A DNA stretch of 64,000 bases from Certhia americana (lineage: Eukaryota > Chordata > Aves > Passeriformes > Certhiidae), in contig CM031864.1 in assembly GCA_018697195.1 (NCBI GenBank), positions 16,256,263 to 16,320,262 on the forward strand, in the 5' to 3' direction. The notes under the pieces are model-generated. The model was given only the letters and a program-made list of their open reading frames with translations, made no database searches and was not told the origin of the DNA. The position numbers and the translations under genes are program-made. Position 1 is the stretch's first letter, and each line of letters begins with the position of its first letter. Below are positions 25,501 through 38,100 of this stretch, one piece after another.

Positions 25501-26471
25501 ACTACCTTTGCAAGTATGTCATTGTATAACTTACAAGAAAATTAAGATTCTTCATTTCAGCTATTAAGTTTCCAGAACATAAAACATGAAAGTCTGAATA
25601 CTCCCTTTTTTCAAGCATTAAAGGTCTCAAGTTTTTACCCCATTCATGTTTGCTATCACATTCCAATCATTTGTTTCATTGATTTCAAAACATAGAAAAT
25701 GGTCCATCAAAATAATGTATTTTATAGATGCTACAAAGTGTATTACAATCCTTCTACATTTTTCACCATGGAAGCTACAGTGATTTTCAAGTAATAAAAC
25801 TTCATGTTTACTTTCTGGAGTTCTAAACATTTCATTCTGTTCAGTAACTCAGTATCATCTGGTAGCACCACACTTAACAGTATTCATTCTTCTTATGTGA
25901 AAAAAGCAGAGTTAGAGATGGTTATTGATATTTGCATTAATTCAGGAATCTAAGCAAAACTAAGATACCAGATGTCTGTTCATTAAGAAGTCAATTCGGC
26001 ATTCAACTGCCCCTTTAAATATTACTAATATTAGTAAGAAAGTTTTCAACTCAAATATTACAAGCATGATTTCTTTTCCTAATCTTTCAACAGTTGAAAT
26101 GAAAAGAGCATTTTAAGAAGAGACGTATGCATCAAATCCAGTATCTGGGAAAAAACTTGCTGAATTACTATCAGGCTCAAAGAGTAACATTAACTGCTTG
26201 CCTTCAAACTTCAAAGTATGTGGTCCATTAATTTTTAGCTCTTTCTTCTACTCTAGCTTTGAATTTCTTCTTTTTGCCTGCCAAAATACCTGAATTGATC
26301 TGTGGTTGCAAGAATAGGACTCTCTATGTGTTTCTTGTGTCTGCAAAGATTCAGTTTCAAAACCAGTTAGAGAATTCAAACTGAAGGGAGGCTGTCCCTA
26401 AAAACAGTAAATCAATTCATGGACATACTCTTAGCGATTTCTGCTGAAATAATAAATACGAGAATCTTAAT
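22571..26471. other. Gene-free interval
   Basis: No exon supported. A perfect 12-bp palindrome, ATGGCATGCCAT, is at 24,721-24,732. Otherwise it is featureless AT-rich sequence. An AATAAA lies near 26,450, close upstream of the GC-rich insertion that starts around 26,477. Confidence 0.5.
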
Positions 26472-26476
26472 TAGTA

Positions 26477-26816
26477 CTCCTTAAAACGTTCTGGAGTCCT
26501 GCGGGTGACTGGCTGCTGCGCGGAGAGGGCTCTCTGTGCCCTGGTGGCCCGGCCAGGCTGTTCGTGCACACCCTGAGAACGCCTGGCCCCGCCGGCTAAA
26601 CCACAGCTGGGGAGAGAGCCGGCTAAATCACAGCTGGGGATAGAGCCGGCTAAACCACAGCTGGGGAGAGAGCCGGCTAAATCACAGCAAACCACAGCTG
26701 GGGAGGAGAGCCGTCTAAACCACAGATGGGATAGAGCGGCTAAACCCAGTGGGATAGAGAAGGCTCTTAAACCACAGCTGCCAAACGGTGAGCGGATCAC
26801 CCACGGACATAACATC
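26477..26816. mobile_element. GC-rich insertion of unknown family carrying a 27-bp minisatellite
   Basis: A 340-base GC- and CpG-rich block stands out sharply from AT-rich flanks. The pentamer TAGTA flanks it on both sides (26,472-26,476 and 26,817-26,821), which could be a target-site duplication. The right end, ACATAACA at about 26,807-26,814, resembles the CCCATAACA end of the complete LTR at 42,724, so this could be the 3' part of a related LTR with an internally expanded minisatellite. The left boundary does not start with TG, so a complete LTR is not shown. A 114-codon minus-strand frame through it translates the repeat (LAGSLPSCG-type nonapeptides) and is not treated as a gene. Confidence 0.4.
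26591..26781. repeat. 27-bp minisatellite, about seven copies
   Basis: The unit GCCGGCTAAACCACAGCTGG plus GGAGAGA repeats with exact 27-base spacing at 26,591, 26,618 and 26,645. A fourth, internally deleted copy begins at 26,672 and later copies degenerate to the right (26,710 onward). Copies alternate between AAACCACAG/GGAGAGA and AAATCACAG/GGATAGA, so a two-unit 54-base higher-order period may have been amplified. The core contains the E-box CAGCTG in every intact unit. Confidence 0.9.
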
Positions 26817-26821
26817 TAGTA

Positions 26822-27209
26822 GGAACGCTCCCTCTTCATTTTTCCTGTTCTTTGGGAAGAAAGTAGTAAAACGGAGAGTTGGGTAAGTGTCTTTTATACA
26901 AAATTTTATACAAAATATCAAAATATGCAACTGTGTAGCCATTGTAGATAACTAACATGGAATTGAAAATGGGTTCATTTTATGAAACTTCCCCATTCGT
27001 GGGAAAGCACCCACAAAAGAGAGAGGAAGAACAAATGCAAGTAAAAGGAATGAACCAAACACAGAATCTGAGAGAACTTTCAGGGAAAAACACTTTACCA
27101 CCCCTAACATGACTGAACATCCATCTTGCAAATAAACAGTCCAAACAGCGAAAAAATTAGTAACAATTTCAAATCAAATTAAAATGAACAATTGGATGGC
27201 ACTGAACTG
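26822..27209. other. Gene-free interval
   Basis: AT-rich flank of the minisatellite block with a small direct repeat (TTTTATACAAAATTTTATACAAAAT near 26,891-26,915). No exon supported. Confidence 0.5.
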
Positions 27210-27302
27210 TGAAACAGGAGAATTTGGATTCTTCTTGCAAAGCTGTGTTTGACTTGTTACAAAATCTCATTTGCTATCCTGTTTGCCTCAGTATCCTCCA
27301 TT
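27210..27302 (+). mobile_element. Probable ancient MIR SINE fragment
   Basis: Words in MIR order are visible: GGAGAATTTGGATTCTTCTTGC, then AGCTGTGTTTGACTTG (consensus 'agctgtgtgaccttg'), then TGCCTCAGTATCCTCC (consensus 'tgcctcagtttcctca'). Divergence is high and the assignment is by eye. Confidence 0.45.
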
Positions 27303-28611
27303 CCCTTTCTCAACTCTGGTGATCTACAGAACTTATGGACCAGTTCTCTCAGTGGACACTTCTATGCTAAAATCAGAAGAGTGACAGAGGGGTGTGAATG
27401 AAAACATTCCCAGACTAGTTTTACTCTCAGATTTTAGTTGTCCCAATAAGTAGCCATGATGTCTGTCAGATTTGCATCCTGTGCTGTAGTCCATGTTTCC
27501 TGTCAAAGTTTCTTGATAGTTTCTTGTTGCTGGACTAGCCCTGCTTATCACCCAGTTTGCTTCTAAAAAGAATTTCCTGCAACTCGGGGCTACTCCTGCC
27601 CCCTCTGCCTGGAGCACAGATCCCTGCAGTTGGTGCACTGAGCAGTTCCAGCCAGCACGAAGTCTCCTCTGCAGTCAGACACCCCTGTAACACACCAAGG
27701 AGCAGATGCACCGCCTCCCCCTGCAAGCACTGCAACAGTTACTGCACGGGTGGTTCCTTAATGCCAACGGTATGATGCGTATTTCCTGTGCTGAGGGAAA
27801 CTGCATCTTTCAGGAATTGCATCAGGGTTTGGCAAAAATATAAAACAGCTAGGGAGAACATATTTCAATATGAGTGAGCTAATTATAATTTTGGCTCCTA
27901 AAGCTTTTTAACAGCCAACAAAAAAAGTCCAGCTGGCATGTCCTTCCACCTGCCTGAAGGAAATAATCCCAATTTATAGCATAATCAAAAATCATGTTTC
28001 TATATTTTTGGGGTTTTTTTAAGTTACTGCCAATACATCAGCCTATGAAAAATCCTCAGACTGCTTTCCAAGTCATGCAATGCCAGGAAGAAAAAGTTTC
28101 AATGTATACACATTTTACTGCCTCTACACTAGTTTAAAAAGTACACAAGGTTGCCTGGCTGGAAGTAAGGGGGAAACAAGTATCAGTTTAGTAAGGAATT
28201 TGTGAATCTCCTAGCCCTATGCAAGTAAGGGGCCACTGTTAATTTTCGGATTGTCATAAAACCATTGGTGAATTTGAGATAGTCCGAAAACCAGTTACAA
28301 TAGAAGGAAGAGGGGATTGGGCAATCTGCTGAAATGAAATCCAGCCCACAGAAACAAAATCTCCAAGGACCCAGCACTCTAGCATGCTCTGAGAATAAAA
28401 AAGATATGAGCAAGGGCACAGGTATAGTCTTTTTAAAGACCAATGTTATTTGGTATTAAGGCAGAGGCTGTTGCACAGCTCTAAACACACTTTTGCTAAG
28501 TATATAAGGCTCTTACTTCTTTCAGTCAGTTATACTCGGAAAACTTTGAAACTACCACAGATGTACAGGGAAGGAGCTGTATCAATTTTCATTCACTATA
28601 CCTGTAGTAAT
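27303..28611. other. Gene-free interval
   Basis: No exon supported. The segment 27,590-27,740 is more GC-rich (CTCTGCCTGGAGCACAG and similar) and opens frames of 66-101 codons in three registers. No splice sites or protein family could be recognised, so it may be an old element fragment. Confidence 0.5.
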
Positions 28612-28612
28612 A

Positions 28613-28639
28613 AATCAATCAATCAATCAATCAATCAAT
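28613..28639. repeat. (AATC)n tetranucleotide microsatellite
   Basis: Nearly seven perfect AATC copies. Confidence 0.9.
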
Positions 28640-31600
28640 ATCTCTCAGAAAAATACTACAGCACTACTTGCACTGAAACAGCATTTTGAGTATACACCCA
28701 CAAAGGCAGATAAATTTTTCTACATCTCATAACTAAAACACTGCACTGTAAATAGCAGTTTGCAGTGATCAAAACAGAATTTGTATGTCTATTTTTAAGT
28801 GACGTTTCTTTAGCAATATAATTATGATTTTGATTACTTCTACATCAATGTAAAGGAAATTAAACATATTCTAGGTTGTATTGAACAAAATGTAAGTGAC
28901 CAAATCCACAAACTTTATTAAAATGCACAAATCTTAAATTATCAACAACATAGATTTCAGCATGAGTCTTTTTGTATGCAACAAGTATTTGTGGTAATCC
29001 TAAATGAATTAAAGCCCACAAATGTGATCTTGATTAGTAGATCTTGCAAACCAAGGCTAGGGAACCATATTTACTCTTCCATTGATAGTCACCCTGTGGG
29101 ATCTGTAGCACATGAAGTTTAAAATGTAACATTTGCTCAAGTTCTGAGACTGGAAGTTGAATAGGGTACACCTCCTGCCTTCTATGGTGCATTGAGACTT
29201 GAATGCAATTTTCTATGCCATACCCATCCACTCTACATTTGAATGCTCAGGTATTCAAATTCCTTTAGCCTAAGTAAATGCTTATCTGAGCCATCCTGTC
29301 TAACAGCAGAATCTAGATGAAGGACTTTAGGTATCTGAAGAAACAGCCAATTTCAGCCATTTTCTCCAGCTGCAGAAATTCTTTCAGTAGTTAAACAATG
29401 TGCAACCTTAAAGTATGCTTTGGATGGAAATGAAGGCAGAATGGAAACCTGCCTCTACACCTTGCCTGCTGTTTCAGCCTTTAGTCTTTATAACACCAAA
29501 TCCTTCAACTGCTCCTGGTGCCTCTCCTTGGCATACATTATCTTATTACACTATAAAGGATGTAGTTTGAAGTACCAGTATTTTATGATTTCCTAGTTCA
29601 GTCTGTCACAATTGTCCAGCACCCATCAGTCTTCCAGTACTAACAGCTAGTTATTTACTAGCAACTACGTCCAGAACCCTGATTTTCTCTCAGGGCCCCT
29701 GAGGATTTTCCTGTCTTACCAGTTAGATACAAAATTCCACACATCTTTATACCTTAACTATCTGGGTAACTTAACTCCATGTCCTTTGGAGGTAACATTT
29801 GGGTTGCATGCGCTCCTGAGGAGAGGATGCCAATCTTCAGGTCTGGGGCAGGGATTGCCAGGACCCATTTCTTGGGGTTGGGGCAGGTGAGGCAATGTCC
29901 TTGCTAGCAGCAGTGAGCACACATTCTATCTGGTGAAGACAGCACTCATCATCCTGGACTGCATAATCAGTAGACTGAGGGAGGAGAAACTCATCACTTG
30001 TTAAACCACATCTATAAGAGTGTATTTGGGGTTAGGATCTCTACCACTCAAAAGACACAGGTAAACTGGTGTATCACACACACTGTCAGAGACAGAAAAT
30101 AATATGTATTATATGAGTGTGTGTGTATTTTTTTTCATTGTTATGTACACATATACAAAAAAATAGACAGAACACACATACATACACACCATATTTATAT
30201 GTATAAAAACATAAGCATTTCTTGACTCATAGTTGGCTGTGTGCTAGAAAAATATCTAGGTGATGTGCTTGATGTATATTTTCATATCTTTCCCTTTTTA
30301 TTTAGCTATTTCTAGAAATAGGATATAGGGCCAGACAAACTTTAAATGTGATTCAATAGGGAAGATGTTAGAAAGATTATTTTCAACTGATTCAGTAATA
30401 TGTTTAGTTTACTATCCCAAATATCCACAAAGAACAATTGACAAGAATCCAAACAATTTATAGGGGTTTGGATTAGTTCCTGTTTTCCGTAAAGAAAGTG
30501 TGAGGTTCAGGAGAGTGGAAGACAAAATGAGCCACAAGAGAGTCAATCTGCAGCCATGGTCCACAAAAGTCTGAGAACTACCAAATCACTAAGTACTCAA
30601 AATTGTGTGCAAAATATGAATAAAATATTGATTTCATTAAAAATGTTAAGGACTACTTAATTCAACAACATTTTATATGTTTGCATATTTATTTCCAAAT
30701 TTGCATATCTGTTTGCATATATCTTGTAAAGCTGAATGTTAATTATACTTTAAAATCATGTATAAATTGTAACCAAGAATATTGTATGAATTTTTGAAAT
30801 AAGAGACACGCTCAAGTACCATTAATTATAAACTGCCATTTAAAACACACTGAAGCAGATTTCATATTGAAAAAATATTGAGCCCTTGACAAATAAAAAG
30901 GCAGCAAGAGTTATTAACTGGTCTGGTTGATTAAATGGTGTCTCCTACAAGCACAGCATAGATTTTTTTTCTTTTTTCCTCTTTCTCTCTCCAGACCTTT
31001 CTCCCTCATGGGTTTCTTTTACTTGAAAGTGACACATGATGATTTGCTGGCCAAGGTAAAATTGCTACAATGACCACATGATTCACTGGTTTATAGTTTC
31101 TGTTTAGGGCCATTCTTTTTTTCAATTTTTTTTCGTGTAGAACTGACAGTAATCTATAACAACAGACAAAACTTCATGAGTTACTTTAATGTCAAATGAG
31201 GTGAGTTGAAGTGATTTTCTCACACACTAATTAGACATGTGAAATGATTCTGAGCAATTTAAAAAGCAAGGTCAAATCTCAAGCAGCTTCCAAAAACCTA
31301 GACTTGTTAAATATACAAGGCATGTTGATCACTTAAAGTGGCAACTGGAGACAGTCAAATTTCAAATAGCTTTAGTTATAAATCCAAGGTCAACTATCTC
31401 AGTAATCATTAAGAGCCAGGAGTTTCCTAAAAAACTGTTCCTTAAGAATATTGCAAAAGTATTATTTGCTCTTGTTAATTTTGAGATGTGTTGAAGATCC
31501 ATTAATAGTTAAAGAAAATAATTCAAATGTACAGCTTGCATAGAGCAGGCTCCACAAGTTTATCAGTGCAAATCTGTGCTGCTGCCCTTAAAAGTTACCT

Positions 31601-31712
31601 ATCTCTGTGACAGGCTGTTCCCTTAAGCAAGGACAGCAGAAAGGTAAAAGTCCACACCTCTCTCTAGTTACTCCAAACCTGATATCTTAATTTACAGGAA
31701 CAATGAAGCTGA
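28640..31712. other. Gene-free interval with simple repeats and a TTTGCATAT cluster
   Basis: No exon supported. A short (GT)n lies at 30,117-30,126 and CA-rich text at 30,170-30,190. Three copies of TTTGCATAT lie within 41 bases (30,680-30,688, 30,700-30,708, 30,712-30,720), the middle one overlapping an exact octamer ATTTGCAT at 30,699-30,706. A GC-richer patch at 29,815-29,900 was not assignable. Confidence 0.55.
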
Positions 31713-31748
31713 ATTTGCATTTATCTATCAGGCTGAAAAGTATATAAA
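31713..31748 (+). promoter_or_regulatory. Candidate TATA promoter with upstream octamer and GATA site
   Basis: An exact octamer ATTTGCAT (31,713-31,720) is followed by a GATA-type TTATCTATC (31,721-31,729) and a strong TATA box TATATAAA (31,741-31,748). The predicted start would be about 25-30 bases downstream, near 31,775. The octamer-to-TATA spacing resembles classic octamer-dependent promoters. Downstream there is no long open frame, and no exon with a donor site could be fixed. In a 40% GC background such a cluster can arise by chance. Confidence 0.25.
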
Positions 31749-31779
31749 CAGAGATACAAACTCACCTATCTTGTTGTGC

Positions 31780-34700
31780 TAGCTTTGCCTCAGGGGCAGT
31801 AACATCAGTGCAAGGAGCAGACTGACAGCTAGGAGCAGTGAAGTCTCAAACTTCTGCATGTGTTGTACAAATGGAACCATCAGCTTTAGTGATGTTGCAC
31901 TATAGATTGAATTTGGCCTGCATAGGTCTGGCCTAATATTGTCATGTTATCAGCCATTCACGCTCCTTGGTCAAGCAAGGGAACTTTCTTCAAACCTATG
32001 GAAGCCTCTTTGCCTGATCTGTATTTCTCACTAGGAATATAGACTACAGAGAGAGGGAGGGCCAAGAGATGGAAATACAGTTCTGTGGTTATCTCTATGT
32101 TAAATTGTGATTACAGGAAAATAGCCAAAAAGCAGCCACCTCAGAGAGATAAACCTCTCATTTAGTCCTGTCTTCTGAGAGAACACCTATTTTGTCTGCA
32201 TGTTCTTTCTTCTTCAGCCCACACTTGAGACAAAGCAAGTGGTTCCATTAGAAGACATGCATACTCTAGCACAGAGGCCTACTGTTAACATTTCTTCCAT
32301 CATGCAAACACTTTTCATACTTGCAGAGCTGAGTTTGATTTTCACAAAACTTTAATACTTGTGGATTCATAGTATACCATGTCAGTGGTAAAAAATCATG
32401 GCAAATTTTCTTGCTCTCTGCAGGAAAATAATGTGAAACCCCATGACTTCTGACTTTCAATTTTTCAAGATTTCCTTATTTTTTTTCTTTCTCTTTTCAA
32501 AAAACAGTCTGCAAAAGAAATAAATGCTGCAATTCCTGTGACCCTTCATAAAATCACATGTCATTACTTCCAATAGTAACTGATTCTCAGCCTTGGCTCT
32601 TTCTCCTGTATCAGCGAAGAACTTCAGAGAACTTAGTTTTAAAGTAGCAACCAGCACAGATGTATAGAGCAGGGAACTTCCCAATGGCCAAAAATGCAAT
32701 GAATAAGTTACCAGCAGCCATTTGATGCTTTTCTTCCAATGCCCATGTCCTTCACCTACAACCATGGAACATTTATTTTGAAAAGAGGGGAAAGAAAAAC
32801 GGTGCTTCTGTTTCTTGAAACTAAGACATTTCTACAGCTGTAATTTTCCGTTCTAATGAGGATCTATAGCGAATGAATTACTAAAGCACAAGACAAGCAG
32901 CAAATAATTCTCCCTCCTGATTGATTATACTCTAACGGCAACAAAACCTCATGGTTGAGGCACTAATGAGTATTAGATAACCCATCTGTTTGTAATAGGA
33001 GCATGCTGTAGTGCCTGCAACAGAAGGACATTGTATTGATATTTTGTTACAAAAGGGTCTAGAACTAGATTTTTTTAAGAATTGGGATCCAAACAAAGAT
33101 CTTTGTAGTAAAAATGTCAATTGCAGGGATAAGCCAAAACCCTGACTCAGTGTTATGCACTCAAACTTGTATGACTATAAGTATTTAAGTATTGAGTTAA
33201 TTTCTTTTGCTGAGCTTTCATGACTAAAGTTATCTGTTTAGCTAAATGCAGAAGTAATTTGGCAGCATGATTTAAACACATGCTAAACTATTACAGCTGA
33301 AACTTCAAGTTCCTCTGTTCCTTTATAATGGGTTGCTACTTTGATACGAAACAGCAATTGTATTAGATTTAGGCCTCAGTAACTAATTAGTAGGTGGTAG
33401 TAGAATTAGTTAATAACAGTCCAGAAATCTTAATATAGCAACTCATAGTTTGTGTCATCTTTGTTTAATTTTAGTGCAGTAGGTAGTTCAGTAATGTTTG
33501 GCAATAATTGTTGTAGTTTGGTATATTTAAAATTTGCAAGACTAATTGTAAGCTACTGTCTAACTTATATATTTTTCTTGACTTTTCAAGTCTAAGAATC
33601 TTCTCAAGTGTTTTATTGGCAAATTCATTTCTTAACTGAAAGCAGTATACATAAAATATATATAAAGATGCCCTCAACAATTCTTTATTTATGCAGAAAC
33701 TACAAATACCAGTGTAGTTGTTGGAGAGTCTCATGTGCAGCATGCTTTAGATAACTGCTTTAAAATGAATGATCTGATAAATGTACTAATTCCTTATTAC
33801 TTAGCAGCCTATTATCAGTGTGATTCCCAAAGAGAGGCAGGCATGGAGGCAGGAAGGAAATGTAATTTTGTCCTTTTTCAAATTATAATAAAGAATAATT
33901 AATACAGAAAAAAGCCCTTTGAGAAAGTAAATGGATTTTTCGGATAATTGTCATGCCTATTTATTGCAGTCTTACCAACATTCTGATCACACTTTATAAA
34001 TAACTGTACAAAAGTAAGTTTCAAATTTCACTCTTTGATCTCACTGATTTTCATTTAAAAAAAACAGCCTGTACTTGTTGGAAATACACCTGTAACCATT
34101 AAAATGTCCATTACCTGCAGCTGGAAAGGAGCTACTCTCTTATGCTTTCAGGTACTCTATCATGTGTCTCCCAATCTTGGTTTCCCCAAAGATGCAAAAA
34201 AAGACAAGGGGCCTTAAAAGACAGAACATCAACTTTTGGATTTGCCTGCTGCAGTTACAGCCATGGAAGTGCAGCTATGAGAAAAGAGATCTCTGAACAT
34301 AACAGTGATCCACAAAGGAAAAACAAGGGTTGTGTCTTTTTTCTGCTTTTATACATTTTGCAGAATGACAAGATGATGCTGTTTTACAAGTTGCTTAAAA
34401 GCTTACTTCTTGTTTTCTGAAATAGAAGAGAGACCAGGTTTTGCTCAGCAGTAATTGGAGGGGATGGAAGTACTGAACCTTTGTCAGTTTTTTTTCTCAC
34501 AACTGCTGTTGCTTAGCAGTTGAGACATACTGAATATACTTTTGTTATGCTTGTTGTAAACTTGAAGACAGCATTTGCTGTAGTGCATTATCAATTACTC
34601 CTGCTCAGTTCTGCTCATATTCATAGTTTTTCTCATACTCTGCTTGAGGAAAAATAATATATAGACAGCTTGCAGTGACAGTCCATCTTTTCATGTACTC

Positions 34701-35088
34701 TTACATGCACACAAAACTGTAAGAAAACAAAACCCCATTTCATAATGTCAGGAAAGGAAGTCTCCAATCTTCAATAGCTTGATCTTTGCAACTACCAGGC
34801 TAATCCACTGTTACAATACTACTTCATCCTCAGAACCCTGTTCTGTATGTAAGCACTGATGTCAGCATTCCAAAGGAAGGGCTGTATGATCATTTTAACA
34901 AGTTACTATCACCCACTTCCTAGCTAACTGATAATTTTTTAATGATTAAAGAAACTCTCACAGCAGAGCCTGTCCAAAATCAAGCAGCAGTTAAGCATAT
35001 CACCTGAGATATTTAATCTTGTGTAGCTTTGGGATTTTTCAACTGGCCACATATTTCCCTCTAACATGATATTAAAAGTGAGACTTAC
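31780..35088. other. Gene-free interval
   Basis: No exon supported. A 102-codon minus-strand frame (32,457-32,765) has no recognised relatives and lacks coding character. A polypyrimidine tract at 32,466-32,505 gives its lysine-rich C-terminus. Confidence 0.5.
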
Positions 35089-35120
35089 AGAGAGAGAGAG
35101 AGATGGAGAGAAAGAGAGAA
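35089..35120. repeat. (AG)n-rich purine microsatellite
   Basis: AG dinucleotides with scattered substitutions form an imperfect purine tract. Confidence 0.85.
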
Positions 35121-38100
35121 TACGGGCAATAGAAATAATTCATTAACTGGATACATCAAAACTCCTGAATGTATGCAGTGTTGACAGACTCTGAGAAATT
35201 CCTGTGGCTGGATCTATGCTGAGCAATCTGATTCAAGGAAGAGGTAGAATCAATGCCATCCTGTGTATGTAACAGAATAAAGTCAAATTCTTAACTACAT
35301 AGAAAGAGGTTCTCTTTCTTTTCTTTCCTTATATTGAAATGTCCACTTCAATGAAGATAAAACCAAAGCTATTGGCTTATTCAAAGTTCAGTCAATTTAC
35401 TAATAGAAAAGACAGAGTTCTCTTGCTTTGAGATGTATCTATGCAAATCTATGACACCAGAGAAAGAACAGAGCTCTATGACACTTATATTTGTAGGATT
35501 GCTTAATTTGGCTCTGAAGTAGGAATGCATCTGTGCCAATCTAGCTTTAAGATGAGTTTTGCAAGCACAGCCTCATATGTCCAAATTTGTACCAACTTAA
35601 TTAATAGGAACAAAAAAAGAAGATCGCTTTCTTAATGCAAGATACTTTTCTAAAATGATCAGTATATAAAGTGAAATGTATCCATCCTTAGAGTAACTGC
35701 TCGGCTGAGCTGAAACCAACAAACAAGGAAGCCTGAACGTGGACTTCCCCCCAGCTGTATATTCAAATCCCCAGGAAACCTTTGTCTTAGCCATGTTCTA
35801 AAAATTATTTCAGCTAGGGGGCGTTCAACTAACATATTTTCCATGGCTGCACTTCAGACATCAATCTGTTCCCAGCAGCTGTGACAGCAGCCTCCTGGTG
35901 AGAGCTGTAAGTGCAAAACCCTGATATTCCAGGATTTTAAATTTTTCCCTTACTCTGTAAGCAAGGGCCTCAAACTCACTGTGAAGCTGTAGCAACACGA
36001 GTAAATAAGAATTAGTGTCTCATACAGAAACGTGCCTGCCATTTGCTCATTCTGTAGTTCTACTATAGGCACTCTAATGCAGGGATATCCTAAAGTATAT
36101 TCTCCTACTGTGAATGCAACAGGGATGTGCATTATACCAACACAGTTAAGCCATAATGCACAGAACAGATTATAGCAGCAAAATTTTGCCAGTGTGAAGT
36201 TCATGTACACAAGACTCCTACTGGCATAAAGCAGAGATCATACCTCATGTCACCTCAGCTTTCCTACTTCCCCGAAGTGACAGCAGCAGCATAACTACAA
36301 CCTGAAATACTTACCAATGCAAGTATTTTAAATACTACATTTGGGGTATGTATGGGGGCAAAAGCTTTGTATCAATTAAAATTCAGCTTCCCTGGCCATA
36401 TGTCACTTGTGACTCCAGGACACCAGCACATCCACATTACTGCATAAGTTTCCTTGGTGGACTGAAATCAAAGGAAGTTTCATCACATGTCCACCCACCA
36501 GAGAGAACATTTATTCCTGCCTCTTCAATGTAGGCAAAACACAAGCATCAGCACCTTTTTACTGGCTTAAATAAGGGACACAGATTTCAAAGCTTTGAAC
36601 AAACAAATAAGATAAATATAGATCTATAAGCATGGGTGCAATAAGGGTAGCTAGACACTGAAGTAAGGCTAAAATTTTCCTTCAGACAGTCACCTCTTCT
36701 ACACTGGATATTCTTTGGCATATCATAGGCTTAGCTGACTGCGTTGGGGCAGGAGGTCAGGTTAAGGAAATGCTATAATACCCCTTCAGTCCCTAGTGCG
36801 TGAGATTTCTTTTGCTGTTATCTCATCCCCCGTAGATGAAGAACAGAGGAAAATACACATTGCAGCAGGTAACTCATTATATTAGTAGATGACCCTATAT
36901 ATAAACTCTATATATAAGAATTTCCATAATTTCATGGATACCACTTTAAGAAACAAAATGAGCTGAACTTTCATTGTGCTGTGGGAAGTGACAGCACATC
37001 AGCAGTTATGGTATTACATATGGACTTTTGTTTCCTCCTGAGAGTTGTTTTCCTTAGAAGCAAAGCTGATTCCTATTTTCCACTTTGCTGATAGCTCTGT
37101 TCCTGCATAGTTTGTACTACAGTGGGAACTATTATGCACCCTTCCCTCTCCCTCCCACCCCTGCATACCTACACACTTCCTCTTTCCAGAACAAAAGCTT
37201 TTTCCAGTTATTTAAGGAATCTCACAAAATTATACTTCCTATCCTTATATAGTGATCTCAGTTATTAGTTCCAAAACATACTTTTGAAGGGCAAAGTATA
37301 ATTGTTACTCTGGAGCTGAGGCTCAAGCCTCTATCAACTTTGTATGTAATGTTAAAATAGTCATGGGAGAAAGGTTTTTGGGGAAAATGGGATTCCTTAC
37401 CCAGTTATCTGCATGAAAACAATTTGATTTCTGAGAATTATTAATGCAAGGATTCCAGAATCCAAACTTACTATAAATTCTGGTTACCTTCAGATATTCC
37501 TAGTTACCATTTTATGGAACTACCATTTGGGATTTAGTTCACAGAGTGCAAGCAGTAATGACAGAAACTCAAGACAGGTCAGGTTTCTACAGCTTAGCTA
37601 TCAGACCCCTTGAAAATACACTGTACAACCTTTAGAGAAACAAGCTGCCAATAAACACAAGAAGCAAGTTCCAGTCTCTGACTAAGAATTCTCTTATCTC
37701 TTAGCCCTGATTCCCAGGCTAATGAGATGACTTTGAGAAAACTGTCTTTAAGTGTCTCCCCTTTATGCTGTTCAGAATTCTGCAGGCTGTATGGCTCATT
37801 ACATGTTTCTCATAATACTGATTTGCCTCTGCCATAATCTGTCGCTTTGCTGCCTGAGTGCAGGAATGCCTCACATTAAAGGGCCAGAAGCACAGGACAT
37901 TTCAAGAACAAGAAGGTGGCAAAGCTCACTGATTCTGCAGGGAAATTGCTTTCTTAAGAGAAGGGTTTCATGTACTCTGAAGGTCTGGAAGATGTGCTTT
38001 CTAAGAGAAGGTGGCTCAGTGCTGATAGGAGTGCTAATATAAACTGTATATAAGTCTATTGTTATAATTTTAAAATTAAAGAGATATACAGCCAATCCTT

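Noticed and set aside
26471..26815. 114-codon minus-strand frame with nonapeptide repeats
   Set aside because: The unit length of 27 bases is a multiple of three, so the repeat stays open automatically; there is no sign of coding outside it.
28613..28639. Short direct-repeat array considered as CRISPR-like
   Set aside because: A plain AATC microsatellite without spacers, in vertebrate DNA.
32457..32765. 102-codon minus-strand frame
   Set aside because: Low-complexity lysine-rich end from a polypyrimidine tract and no recognisable domain.
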